Positions 1 through 10,804 of a stretch of DNA of 64,000 bases are shown here, one piece after another; within the stretch, counting starts at the first letter, position 1; every line of letters starts with the position of its first letter. The stretch spans positions 66,159,501 to 66,223,500 of the forward strand of contig NC_069368.1 in the NCBI RefSeq assembly GCF_021730395.1, read 5' to 3'. The translations under genes and the position numbers were made by a program. The DNA comes from Mercenaria mercenaria. Taxonomy: Eukaryota > Mollusca > Bivalvia > Venerida > Veneridae. Below the pieces are notes generated by a model. That model saw only the letters and a list, made by a program, of their open reading frames with translations. It was not told the DNA's origin and made no database searches.

Positions 1-1690
1 CTGCATTTGATATTATGCAATTGATCAGATATGGCCAACTTTGTGTTTTGAGATCAAATGATCAATATACGCTTGAAGTAAAAAAGTAAGAGCACAAGTT
101 CATGTAATGCGAGCAAATGTAATATAAGATCAATATACAGCAGTTACTCCTGTTTGAACATAGGCGGGTGGGTCTATTTTTAAAAAACGGGCCTCTATAA
201 ACTTACCCCTCTTCTTTAGTCTTCCCCGTCCCGTTTTCCCGTTTTTCGATACTAGACTATACCTGATATGTATGCGTGTGTGTTACTGCGTAGTTTTATT
301 GCCATCTTAGTTGTTTCAACTGAATAGGAACGGATGAGATAAATGTCAATGGGAATATCTAGTTCATTACTGTTTTTTTTCCATACTCTTGAATCACAAG
401 GGTCAGGGTCGCAGGATTAATTAATACAGATTGATAAAATGTATACGAACAAGTATACACTAAAATGTCAGTCGAGAAACAGCTAATCTAACAACTTGAT
501 AAAATTTTCTTTTCAATCCAATCCTGCTTTATACATTGAAGGCTCCATGTGCACCGCTATATGAATACATCTGCAGATGTCTCTGAATTATTTCCTTGTA
601 TATGCCAGTACTTACATCTAAATGTTGAGTTCTGCTCAATCCGGGGCTAGAGGACGTAGATGGTAGACAGCATCCCAACTTCCGATCCTGCAACACTTTC
701 GTTTTTTAGTCATTTTAGACGACCTGTGGTTTTACACTTCTTTTAATTTTAATATCACAGCAGCATTGTTTGTGCCGTGTGGTGGTCGTTAAAGGTATCA
801 CCGTACTTGCAATCAGAGCTGTCATTTTTCGATCTCTTCCGATCGTACAACACGACATGTATTGCGTGTTATAGTACTGTTGATATGTTCAGCTTGAATA
901 TTCCGCTTTGGTGGTTACAATACTCCTGCCTTTAAAGGTTTGGGTACAGTTTAACATCCCCTTGCATATGTTGCCAGCTTTTTAATTTTGTCTATTGTCA
1001 GTTCCTGTGATATTCAGGCTCCAAAATCACAGACCCCCTCTCTACAGATAGTATGCGTGAATTAATTACATTTGGCTCACCCATACGTTTCGCGAGTATG
1101 AGTTATCACAGTATGAACGAACAATTCGTTAGAACAAACTACCACATCAATACACCAGATACTTGTTGGCAAAGCAGCAAGCCGTACAGCTAAGATGCTC
1201 ATTCCACAACGAATCCTCTAACACAATATGTTTTACAGCACTGCTTTGTATAAATGCCCGAAAAACGCTGAACACTGCGACTGCATATTTTGTCAGACTC
1301 TGCTAATGTGTCAAATCAACAGTGACAATTTTTAAGTGATAAGGACCAGAAGACTGTATTTATTAACTGCATGTTAACTGGATCGCGGGGATATAATGGC
1401 ATTATATAAAGTGTTTGCTTTAGTGCAAGTATCTAAATAAGTAACAGTCAGCAGGATTCGAAATGATAAAAGTCACACTGTGAATTGTTACAAAGGGGTG
1501 GGGGGGGGGGGGCGGTTACACGATTGTATCATCTTCACAATAGAACAGAAACAAGAAATATCTTTAAAAAGGATGGTCGGCGAATTGTAATAAGGAAAGA
1601 AGTTTATGAATTTTTCATCTAACATTCATCTTTCATCTAACAATTTTCAAATTGCAAAACTAAACACCGCACTTTAACAATTTAAATGGT
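1..1690. other. No gene seen; scattered old repeat modules
   Basis: AT-rich sequence without a convincing exon or long frame. Copies of a module containing CCTGCTTTATA (near 524) or its variant CTGCTTTGTATAAATG (near 1240) link this stretch to 3.3-3.6 kb and 17.5-19.2 kb. A run of 13 G lies at 1500-1512. Nothing else is supportable. Confidence 0.5.
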
Positions 1691-2225
1691 TCTCTTTTAA
1701 TTTTTCGCAAAGGATTCGTAGGGTTGCAATTTTGTTTCGTTTATCCTTAGACGAATAATTACAGCAGTAGTTTGATGAAGATTCATGAAGCGGTTCATGA
1801 GAAGAGGTCATTAAACGTGTTTTTATTTTTAGCTAAATTGGTCCCTATCCCCATTTGTAACAAAATAGCAGGAGTCCTTACGATATTGTTACACATCGAG
1901 TTTGATAAAAATCCATTACATCTTAGTGGTTAATGCGAAGAAAGGCATATCTACTTTTAGCTATAGTGGTCCCTAATAGGGCCCAAGTTCCTATATAAAT
2001 AAATTTGGAAGATGATCTTATAATGAAGCTCAAGACCAAGTATGACAAAGATCCACCAAGCTGCTCATGAGACGCTGTATAAAGGCATTTCTATTTTTAG
2101 CTCTAGCAGCCCCTAAAAGGGGTTAAATGTCCCAGCTGAACAAAGTTGGCTGCGGGCCTAATAAAGTTGCTACAAATCATGTTTGATTAGAATTCATGAA
2201 AAAAAAAATCAATTAAAGGATTTTT
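1690..2225 (+). repeat. Degenerate tandem modules of about 150 bp
   Basis: Three imperfect units recur, each carrying a phrase like TTTTTAGCT, then a 'gtccctaa' or 'cccctaaaaggg' segment, then a phrase like TTTGATNAAAATCCA, then TCATGAGA. The phrases recur near 1825-1830, 1955-1960 and 2093-2100. No open frame is shared between units, so this reads as an old dispersed modular repeat rather than coding sequence. Confidence 0.55.
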
Positions 2226-2354
2226 TTATTTATTATTTTTATTTATTTCTAAAATAGGCCAACTGATCCCGCTTTAACAAATGCATATTCACTATTCATG
2301 AATCTTTGGACAATGACGTCACACCTATAAAAAAGCGAAGGTCAAGCAAAACAT

Positions 2355-2502
2355 TTATTTATTTTGTTGGGTTTAACGTCGCACCGACACAATTTTAGGT
2401 CATATGGCGACTTTCCAGCTTTAATGGTGGAGGAAGACCCCAGGTGCCCCTCCGTGCACTATTTCATCACGAGCGGGCACCTGGGTAGAACCACCGACCT
2501 TC
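2355..2502 (-). mobile_element. 5'-truncated tRNA-derived SINE with perfect target duplication
   Basis: On the minus strand this is the 3' half of the SINE that is full length at 37599-37870: a core with CACCTGGGGTCTTCCTCCAC, then GTCGCCATATGACC, then GTGCGACGTTAAAC, ending in an A-rich tail. It is flanked by the perfect 13-bp direct repeat TCAAGCAAAACAT (2342-2354 and 2503-2515). The tRNA head is missing, as expected from 5'-truncated target-primed insertion by LINE machinery. The intact duplication suggests a fairly young insertion. Confidence 0.88.
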
Positions 2503-2515
2503 TCAAGCAAAACAT

Positions 2516-4480
2516 ACAATTGTAATTATTTCAATATGTCTGTTTCATAAGCAAAGTTTGACCGTAGTCATATTTGCAGCGTACCTTCAAGTTCATTTCA
2601 GTGTAATGAGATTCAGTCATTACATAGCATATGTATAATAAAACAGATTTCAACTGAGTTCAATATTTGCATACCATAGTAAAGAAAAATATTCATATAT
2701 AATAAATCAGTTAAATAATTTATAACATATATATCAAAGCAAACAAGTACTTTTAATATGCAATCTGAATAAGTCACAAAAGCAAGAAACCTTTTCATAT
2801 ACAGACGGCAACTGTAACAAGGAAAATCTTTTAAAAAGCACTTCTCTACATAAAAGACTCTTATCACACCCTTATTCATGTGATACGCAGACCGTATTCA
2901 GCTCTTTCTTTAATTTGATATATGTTGGTATTTGAACAGGTTTTTATCATATTTATTAAACTTACTTATCACTTTGTGATATATCAATATTCTTGCTAAA
3001 TATACTGAGCCAAAGTTAGCTTTAAAACTGTGAACAGCGTCGTTTAGGATAAACGCTTTGTCTGCATTTCACTCAGCGTAGCACAATCAACAGAGTGAAA
3101 GAAATTGACACTCTCGTCCAATCAGGCAGAGTGTTGCATAAATCTTCCATTTTGATAAATTATCTATCATGCGTTATCAAGTAGTTTGATTTGCAAACTG
3201 AAGTCACGTGGCATAGGAAACGAAAACGAATTGAGATGGCGTCGCCGAAAAAGTACAGCCTATGGCCCAGCAGTACAGGTAATCGTGCATATCCAACAAC
3301 AAATAAACCAGCACAGTAAAATAAGTTTCAATCCTGCTTTATATACAAACAATTCTGTATTATGTCCTACATATCAGCAGTGACATTTTAGTTTTTCTTT
3401 CTAATTGATTAAGACCAGAGGATTAATACTCTCTCTCTCTCCCTCTCCCTTTCTCTCAGTCGACTCAGAGGGAAGCGATATAACAGTAACAATTATTACG
3501 AACAGAGAGCATCCAATCGAACAAACATCTACGACGGTACAAGAAACCTATCACATAAAAGGGCTTATCAGTACTGACAATCGTTTACATTCCTTAACAT
3601 ATCATCCAACCTAATGGTGTAATGTCAGTCCTGCTTTATAAATACATCTGGGGTGCGTTTCATAAAGAATCTTATGTCTGCTTTTACTCCTAAGTGCAAA
3701 ACTAGGTATAACATGCATCTTGCGCTTTTCAGTAGTTTTCTCGCTATAAATTCCGAAAAACTTACCCCAACTGATACGTTGTGTTGTAATACATTTTCCA
3801 ATACTGTGAAATTATTGGTGACGGAATGTAAGCTACATCGTCCTAGCACAGAGTGTTTTACTATTGGTCGGATATGTTGTTTTCCTACATCGTCAAACAA
3901 AAAAAAAATGAACGTGTAAATCTATCCAATTTCAACGCCGGACATTTATAATTTTTGGGTATGTTTTGTCTACACACTACGGTTACTTGTTTTGTTTGAT
4001 GCATCATTTATTCCTGGTGTTGTTTACTAAAAATTAACCACTCTCCTCCCACCGAGAAAGGCACCAGTGACCAGCAGGGGCGGATTCAGTACGTGGGTTA
4101 CTGTAGTTTGATTCGTGTGCATATCACCTTGAAAATTTATTGGCAAATATAACTCAATAAAATATAAAAAGTAGATCCCTCGGAAGTCTGACGTATGTTT
4201 GAAGATGATGAATATAGACAGCTCTAGAGCTGTATATATTCACACTAAACTAAAATGATTTTACTACTGTAATTAATGCTCCAACCCCAATATTTCGAGG
4301 AACAGTAAACTGCCGAACTTGTATTTCTTGGAATAGGCTAGAAAATATAATTAAATAAATACAGCGGTCTTCCATTTATCACAAAAATATATCGCTTGCT
4401 AGATCACCTTGGTGACAGGGTATGGTACAAAATTTATAAACCGAAACATTCAAGGTCGCTGTATTTTCAAGCCCTGCAGA
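2516..4480. other. No gene seen; CT-rich tract and old modules
   Basis: Short frames here have no recognisable domains. The CCTGCTTTATA module recurs at about 3325 and 3630, each followed by a degenerate 'cagcagtgac' or similar phrase. A CT-rich low-complexity tract lies at 3428-3460. The rest is unremarkable AT-rich sequence. Confidence 0.5.
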
Positions 4481-4574
4481 CTAAGTTCCTATTATCTGTT
4501 ATAAATATTAAACACCTATAAGAAATGTTATTTTCCATTACAATAAAATTGTTTCCGACTTAGATGTTCAAACA

Positions 4575-6462
4575 AATACTCCTTCTTACTGCGAATGTAA
4601 AAACTCAAAATTTTGCTATTCAGATGCAGGTCATGTCATCACTGGTAATTTTGATATTATAAAAGACAAACGTATTCGTGATTTATTTTTTAAAGGACCT
4701 AAATATAGAATTTCTTCAACTATTGATTTTAATGCTTGTCGTGGTCACATTGCAGAATCCATTGAAACCTTCTGTGTTAAATGGTGTCGTCATGAGAACG
4801 CTGATCCCAATGCATTAACGTCTTGGAAACGAAATATTTTTAACATTGTTGATTCTCGAATAAAATTTTATCAAACTAATGTACACCTACTTCCACCAAA
4901 ACCCAAGTTTACTTTAAGACATTTGAAAAAGGAAATCCAAGAATTTCATTCTAAGTATGTCTTGGTTCCAACAGACAAGGCGGCCAACAATATTATCATC
5001 ATTTGACGCCTGCATTACATTAATGTTTTACAAAACGAACTAAATAGCACTAAAACTTATACATTGAGTCCTTCTGTTGAAAACAAAATGGTTACTGATC
5101 ACATCACTGAAGTTTCTAATTTAAAAGTTCGTATAGACGATCAACAAATTAAACTACCGACCATGTACTGGATTCCTAAATTGCATAAACAACCATATAA
5201 AGCTCGCTTTATCGGTAATTCAAGCTCTTGTACAACTACAAATATTTCAAAACTATTAACATCATGTCTAACTGCTGTGAAAGCCCACGTGGAAAGATAC
5301 TGCGATAAAGTATACGAAAACTCTGGTAGACACTTATTTTGGTCGATTAAAAATTCTGGCGAAATCCTGGATAAGTTGAAAATTAATAATTACAAGGTAT
5401 CTACAGTCAGTACATACGATTTTTCTACTTTGTATACCACTTTACCACATAACTCAATAAATGACAAATTAACTGCCCTAATTCAAAAGACTTTTGCCAG
5501 AGAGAATGCTACATTTATCGCTTGCAATTTTGATAAAGCTTTTTTTACTAGCAATATTATTAAACATCATACTATGTGGACCTGTGACGAAGTTTGTAAA
5601 GCCCTTTCCTTTTTATTGAAGAACATTTACATCAGGTTTGGGAATGCAGTTTTTAGACCAGTTGTTGGTATTCCCATGGGAACGAATTGTGCACCACTTG
5701 TCGCAGATTTGTTTTTATATTGTTATGAAAGCGACTTTATGTTGAGCCTTTCTCCAGATACGCAAGCAGATATTATAATTGCATTTAGTAATACATCACG
5801 CTATCTGGATGATATTCTTAACATGGATAATCCGTTTTTTGGTCATTTGGTGGGTACTATTTATCTTATGGAGCTTCAGTTAATTAAAACTAACAATTCG
5901 GATACTGATGCTTCATTTTTAGATTTACATCTCTCTATTTATGACAATATTATACATACCAAAATTTATGACAAGAGGGATGATTTTAATTTTAGTATTG
6001 TAAATTTTCCCAATTTGGATGGGGATGTACCTCAGGCTACATATTATGGGGTATATATTTCTCAATTAATTCGGTTTGCGAGATAGTGTTGTCATGTCAA
6101 GCATTTTAATGAAAGTAATCAATATATTACAAGTAAACTTCTTCAGCAAGGCTACCGTTATTACAAATTGCGTAAATATTTTACTAAATTTTATAATCGT
6201 AATTCTGATTTAGTTTTAAAATTCAATAGTAATTTAAAGACACTTCTGCGTGAAGGTATTTCTAAACCCGTTTTTGATGGGGATGTGGTTTACAAACTTC
6301 GTAAGATATTGGGTCATGGTAATTTTCCAAATGTATTTGAAAAGATTATCAAAACGTTTTATTAAAAGAGGTTACGACTCAACTGTTTTGAGACATACCG
6401 CATGTTTAGTGTTCAACACGTTTACAGTTGGACACTACGCTTCCCTCTTTGATTGCGTCTGA
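4575..6462 (+). pseudogene. Penelope-like reverse transcriptase, broken
   Basis: The frame starts in a cysteine-rich N-terminal part (CEC, then FCYSDAGHVITGN) and passes a PTDKAANN motif near 4970-4990. It meets a TGA at 5004-5006, then stays open to 6083. In the segment translated from 5064 the visible motifs are IPKLHK (residues 37-42), the motif-A region TYDFSTLYTTLPH with the catalytic Asp (117-129), GIPMGTNCAPLVADLF (202-217) and RYLDD as the catalytic YxDD box (246-250). A TAG at 6084-6086 and a one-base frame change near 6350 precede the C-terminal RGYDSTVLRHTACLVFN segment, which ends at TGA 6460-6462. The enzyme would copy element RNA into DNA. Two stops and a frameshift make this copy inactive. 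The first ATG is not defined. Confidence 0.85.
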
Positions 6463-6779
6463 CGGAAGAGGGGGAGGACTCTATGATTAGCAGTTTTTAA
6501 ATCCTACCAGGACTGAACTGTTTTGATATTTGTCTTCTGGCCTGTTTCGTCGGGCCCTTAAGGCTGTTTCTCTTGTTGCTCTGTCTTCTGAAAAGGCATT
6601 GAGTACATACGTTTTTGGTTCTTACGGTTTGCTTTTTATGTATTTATACACGAGCATTTTTGTGTTTTACATGCCATGCCTTTTTGTTTCCATTACGTGT
6701 GTTAGAGATTCACCTGGAGGGGATTACTTTTATTTACACTGTCCCATGTCTTTGGAACATGGTGGGGGTAAGAGTGAGG

Positions 6780-7095
6780 TTGGGTGCGCACCATAAACCG
6801 GTTTAAGCTCCCCAGTGGTGTTTTTGCCACTGACCGTTCCAAGGCGGTGCCCCACTGTAATCCTTTGTTTGTTCGTTTTGTCCTTGTGTGTTGGCTTTGT
6901 GTGCGCACGTGTGTGTATGCTTATTGTTCGTCTTGTCCTTATGTGTTGGCTTTGTGTGTGTGTGTGTGTTGTTCGTTTTGTCCTGATGTGTAAGCTTTGA
7001 GTGTGTGTGTGGTGCACGCGTTTGCGTGCTGGGGGGTTCGTTTTAGGGAGGCTGCGCTTTTGGTGCGTTGCGCTCCCTGTTAAATATTTTTCTTT
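6780..7095 (+). repeat. GT-rich 3' region of the Penelope-like element with three internal repeats
   Basis: Three imperfect copies of TTGTTCGTTTTGTCCTTGTG plus GTTGGCTTTGTGTG lie at about 6866-6990. The stretch ends in a T-rich run near 7085-7105. A diverged version lies at 43345-43545, so the segment belongs to a repeat family and not to a host gene. Confidence 0.65.
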
Positions 7096-7099
7096 GTTT

Positions 7100-9800
7100 T
7101 TTTTTGTAATACATGCGATGCATTAATTAATGAAAGTTAATTGTATTTAATTGCTTACTGCCGAACAGATTATGGACATTTGCAATTAATGTTGTGTCTC
7201 AAATTCTGCCAAAAAGGGTAGCTTTTTACATAAAAATGGAAAATACCTTTATAATGCCATTTAATAACTAAAATGCCATAGGCATTTTAGTACGCCTTTA
7301 ATGTCAGGGTTTTGTGATCGATCCCCTACTGTATCTAACACCACCATTATAGTGTTGAAACACAGTAAACTCTAAATAGGGATGAAAACTCGAAAAAAAC
7401 AGCAAGTAATTTTGTTCAGCTCAAGTAGTTGCCAGATTGCACAATTACTTTTACTTTAGCTTTATGCATTTTTTTCCTGGGACCACCCCGTACCCCGTTG
7501 ATGCGAGCGAGATACCCACTCCCAAAACGACCTACTCCGCCACCGCCCCAGTGCTCAAATCATCCCTACGCCCCTGCTTTATTTTTTCTTGGCGAAAAGA
7601 GACAACTGATTGATAGAGGTAATAATTGCAACTTTAAAGGCTATCACAAATGCATGCGTGCCATATTTTAGTTAGGGATCCACATTCAGTCCTAGGAACT
7701 CGCGACTTTTTATCTTTTGGTTGTAGAAAAACTTCAAAAAGTTAATTCTTAAGTGCCACTCCAGGCATTATTTCAGGCATGGGCATGCATTTGGGTTACT
7801 GGCCTGCTGACCATTTGTTGGCTAGGTAAATGACTTCATTACATGAAGAATTTGGTGTCAAATGAAGTCACACTGTCCTGTCATTGCAGCTCCAGAAACG
7901 GCCTGTACTCGAAAAGTTTTTCATAAAATTCACAATTAATGCTTAGACAGGGACTTAAATTCTAGACCTCTGGATTGACATTCAATCCCATTGCCACCAG
8001 CAGAAGCATGTATGTATATAGCTGCCTATATGTAGGAGGTTTTATCCACATTATTTTCCATTGATTTTGTTTTTGGTCTCTAGGATAGTGACCAGACTGT
8101 ACTAGAAATCATGTAATTTATTCTTTTTTTTTGCTGAATCATAAAAATATGATATTTCAGAAAAAGAAGGCAGGGCGAGAAATGGCTGTCCACACTCTTT
8201 ACAAGAAATGAATATGCATTGATGGAATATCATTTACTTTGATTTAGTTGTAAGTTATATTATGTCAATTCTTGATTTATAAATTCATCTTGAACCCACA
8301 CGCACTATTTCAAAACTGTTCTGAACATTATTTCAAGGGCAAAATTCAGAACGTGAAAAAGTTCTAAAAATTAATTTCTGATGCATGTAATATTTCTTAA
8401 AGAAACTAACTGAATGGCTTGCTGGACAATGAAGTCAAAAGTGTTAGGCCTAGGGCAATAGTTTTCATTGTTACATGACTCCTTAAATACAAATTGCTAG
8501 TCCATAGTTTGTGCTATTTAACCACTAATCTAAATTATTCAACAAGTGTACTAGGCTAATAAGTCCAAAATTTAGAAATAAAACTCAGAATTATTTTGTC
8601 ATGCCGGCTACTTAGAATTTCCGAAATAAATCTGAATTCATTTAGATATGTGGTAAAAGGTCATATTTCAGGTGTCAGTAGTCATTCTGTTGGAGGTGAA
8701 ATTCTTTCTTTCAGTCTTCATCCAATCAGATTACAAAATTTATACTTATTGTAGTGGTTTATTGTTATTTTGACTTTTGAATGACAAGTCATTCAATAAG
8801 CGTTTTCTTACATCATAAAATGACATTAAAAATATAATTTCAGGTTGTATTTTTATCTGTTACTTTCTTGTCGGTGTCTCCGTCACAAAAGATATGCATG
8901 TTAACAATGCTTTTCGAAAACTACTAGGCCGAATGTATATACACTTTAAGCACAAGATATATCTCTAGCTTTTTTTTTGTCAAGTTCAAGCTTCTTTTTA
9001 ATTAACTTAAAAATCAGTGTGTTACAGTTTTGCATATGTAAGCTTGCGTGTTATGAATTTTGACCAACTGTTTTCAGATTCTCCACTCATTTTTCGCATC
9101 TTGATCATAGTAGGACCTCACAAGTTTCATAACTGTGGCATATATTTTTACAATCTTATGCACCTTTTTCAGCTAGGAAACGTGTCTCTAAAGCTTTTGT
9201 TACTGTATATAATGTTAGATAGCATTAAGTGAAAGGGCTTTAGCAGTCGAGCGCTGAAATTAGACGGCTTTTGTTATTTTTTTTTACTTGTTAGTCTTAA
9301 ATATTGAATGGTTATATTATAATATAGCACAGACTATGTACTGGTGACTGACTGGCAAACAGCTTCAGTTAGTTTATTGTATTCTGTAGACTTAAATTTA
9401 AACAGACAATATATTCCATTTCAAGGTATAAAAATAGAATTATCTTTGAATATTTTGCCGGATCATTTCTTATTCTTGTGCCTGTGTACATCGTAACGTT
9501 CTTAAAATTTGTTTTTGACTTTTATAATATATAGTAGGTTTTTCATCATATGCATACAACAGAACTAGTCTACAAATATTACTGAACTATTTTCTAAATT
9601 TTCAGCAGACTCCTGATAAAAGTTCTTTCCAGATGTAAAGTGAATTGATGAAATCTTGAAAAAGTGTTGTGAGGGTTGGTGTTCTCCAGATATAAAAAAA
9701 TGAGGATTGTATTAAAGAGTTTTAAAATCTATAATCATATATGAAAAAGGTTAGTTTTTAATGCAGTATGGGTTAGTGAAAAAAGTCTGTATCATTTATA
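7100..9800. other. No gene seen
   Basis: AT-rich single-copy-looking sequence. Frames at 7429-7671 and 9017-9232 lack domains, a plausible splice context or coding-like composition. I see no tandem structure. Confidence 0.45.
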
Positions 9801-9806
9801 TTCTCT

Positions 9807-10004
9807 ATTAATCCATATCACGCTGGACACGATTGATTCTGCCTTTACAACCAGTGTAGATCATGATCAGCCTGCACATTTGTGCAGTTTGATCATGATC
9901 TGCACTGTTGGTCATTCAATCAACATTTTTGGCAATAGTTAATAGTACTGTCCAAAGTGACAGATGGACAAGTTTATTATAAACATTTAGCAGGGTAAGG
10001 GTTT
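9807..10004 (+). mobile_element. Short palindrome-centred repeat (MITE-like)
   Basis: The centre is a long inverted repeat: GTAGATCATGATCAGCCTGC, a short TGTGCAG-bearing loop, then TTTGATCATGATCTGCAC. It is bracketed by ATCCATATCACGCTGGACAC on the left and TAGCAGGGTAAGGG on the right. No coding potential. I recall this layout as a common bivalve dispersed repeat; the terminal repeats are too weak to assign a superfamily. Confidence 0.6.
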
Positions 10005-10447
10005 TAAGGACTTGCAAGTGTTGAAACATTTAATTGAATTATAATTTTGTTCTTCAAGTCTGTAAATAATCTAGCCAACATAGTCAAAAAAAAAAAGGAA
10101 TTGCTTTTCTCATGACTCTCAATCTTTATCTCTGAGAGAACTTAGGTTTTCTTTAATATACCTGTGAAAATGTAAGATGGGTTTTAAAAGAGCAGTTTCA
10201 TTGTTCATAATATTTGAAAAGTGCAGGGTAAAATCTACTATTAAACTAATCGTTTCAGCAGCTGTCAGATGAATGAACTTTCCACATGTAAACCGTCACA
10301 AATGATGCCTGTTTGTATTTAAAAAAGTAGGTTTGTTATACAGGTTATTTACGATTCTCTAAATATTTGAGAAAATGTGTTATTAAGCCCCCAAAGTTGA
10401 GCATATTAAAATCACATTGTCCGTCCATGTCAGAATGAAAATCAATG
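10005..10447. other. No gene seen
   Basis: AT-rich sequence with an A-run near 10085. No frame, splice pair or repeat unit stands out. Confidence 0.4.
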
Positions 10448-10593
10448 CCTTCTTGTGATTTATCATCTAATTTACCACGGTTCATCGTTCAGCTGCTTCA
10501 GTATTTAACCACTCGGGCTAACGCCCTCTTGGTTCAATCCCTACGCATCATTTCTCTGAACCATGGTAAACTAGACGATAAACCACACGAAGG
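10448..10593 (+). mobile_element. Foldback MITE of about 146 bp
   Basis: The outer ~31 bp are imperfect inverted repeats. The left end reads CCTTCTTGTGATTTATCATC then TAATTTACC; the reverse complement of the right end reads CCTTCGTGTGGTTTATCGTC then TAGTTTACC. Only about 80 bp lie between them. There is no coding capacity; a short frame across it is an artefact. Confidence 0.65.
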
Positions 10594-10804
10594 TCTTGAT
10601 TATTTGTTAAATAAAACAGGAACATGATTATAAAATGATATAAAGAAAGACCACACTTACTAATTGTAAGCCACCAGGTGAATTTAATATTTTCTGGTAT
10701 ATTATAACGAATTTGAAATGACACTAATTACTGTGTGTAATAGTTATCTTTAATTGATGTCATAATAATATGTATAAAACATTTGACTTTTTATTAATTT
10801 TAGG

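Larger units (their letters stand above)
4500..7095 (+). mobile_element. Penelope-like retroelement, decayed copy
   Basis: The element comprises a degraded reverse transcriptase frame followed by a GT-rich 3' untranslated region ending near a T-rich stretch. Coding similarity becomes readable at about 4510 and can be followed to 6462. The 3' part holds a GCCACTGACCGTTCCAAGG-type segment that recurs in diverged form at 43345-43545, which marks a multi-copy family. No GIY-YIG endonuclease follows the polymerase here. The 5' boundary and any target duplication are not visible. Penelope assignment rests on the polymerase motifs; the clade cannot be named. Confidence 0.75.
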
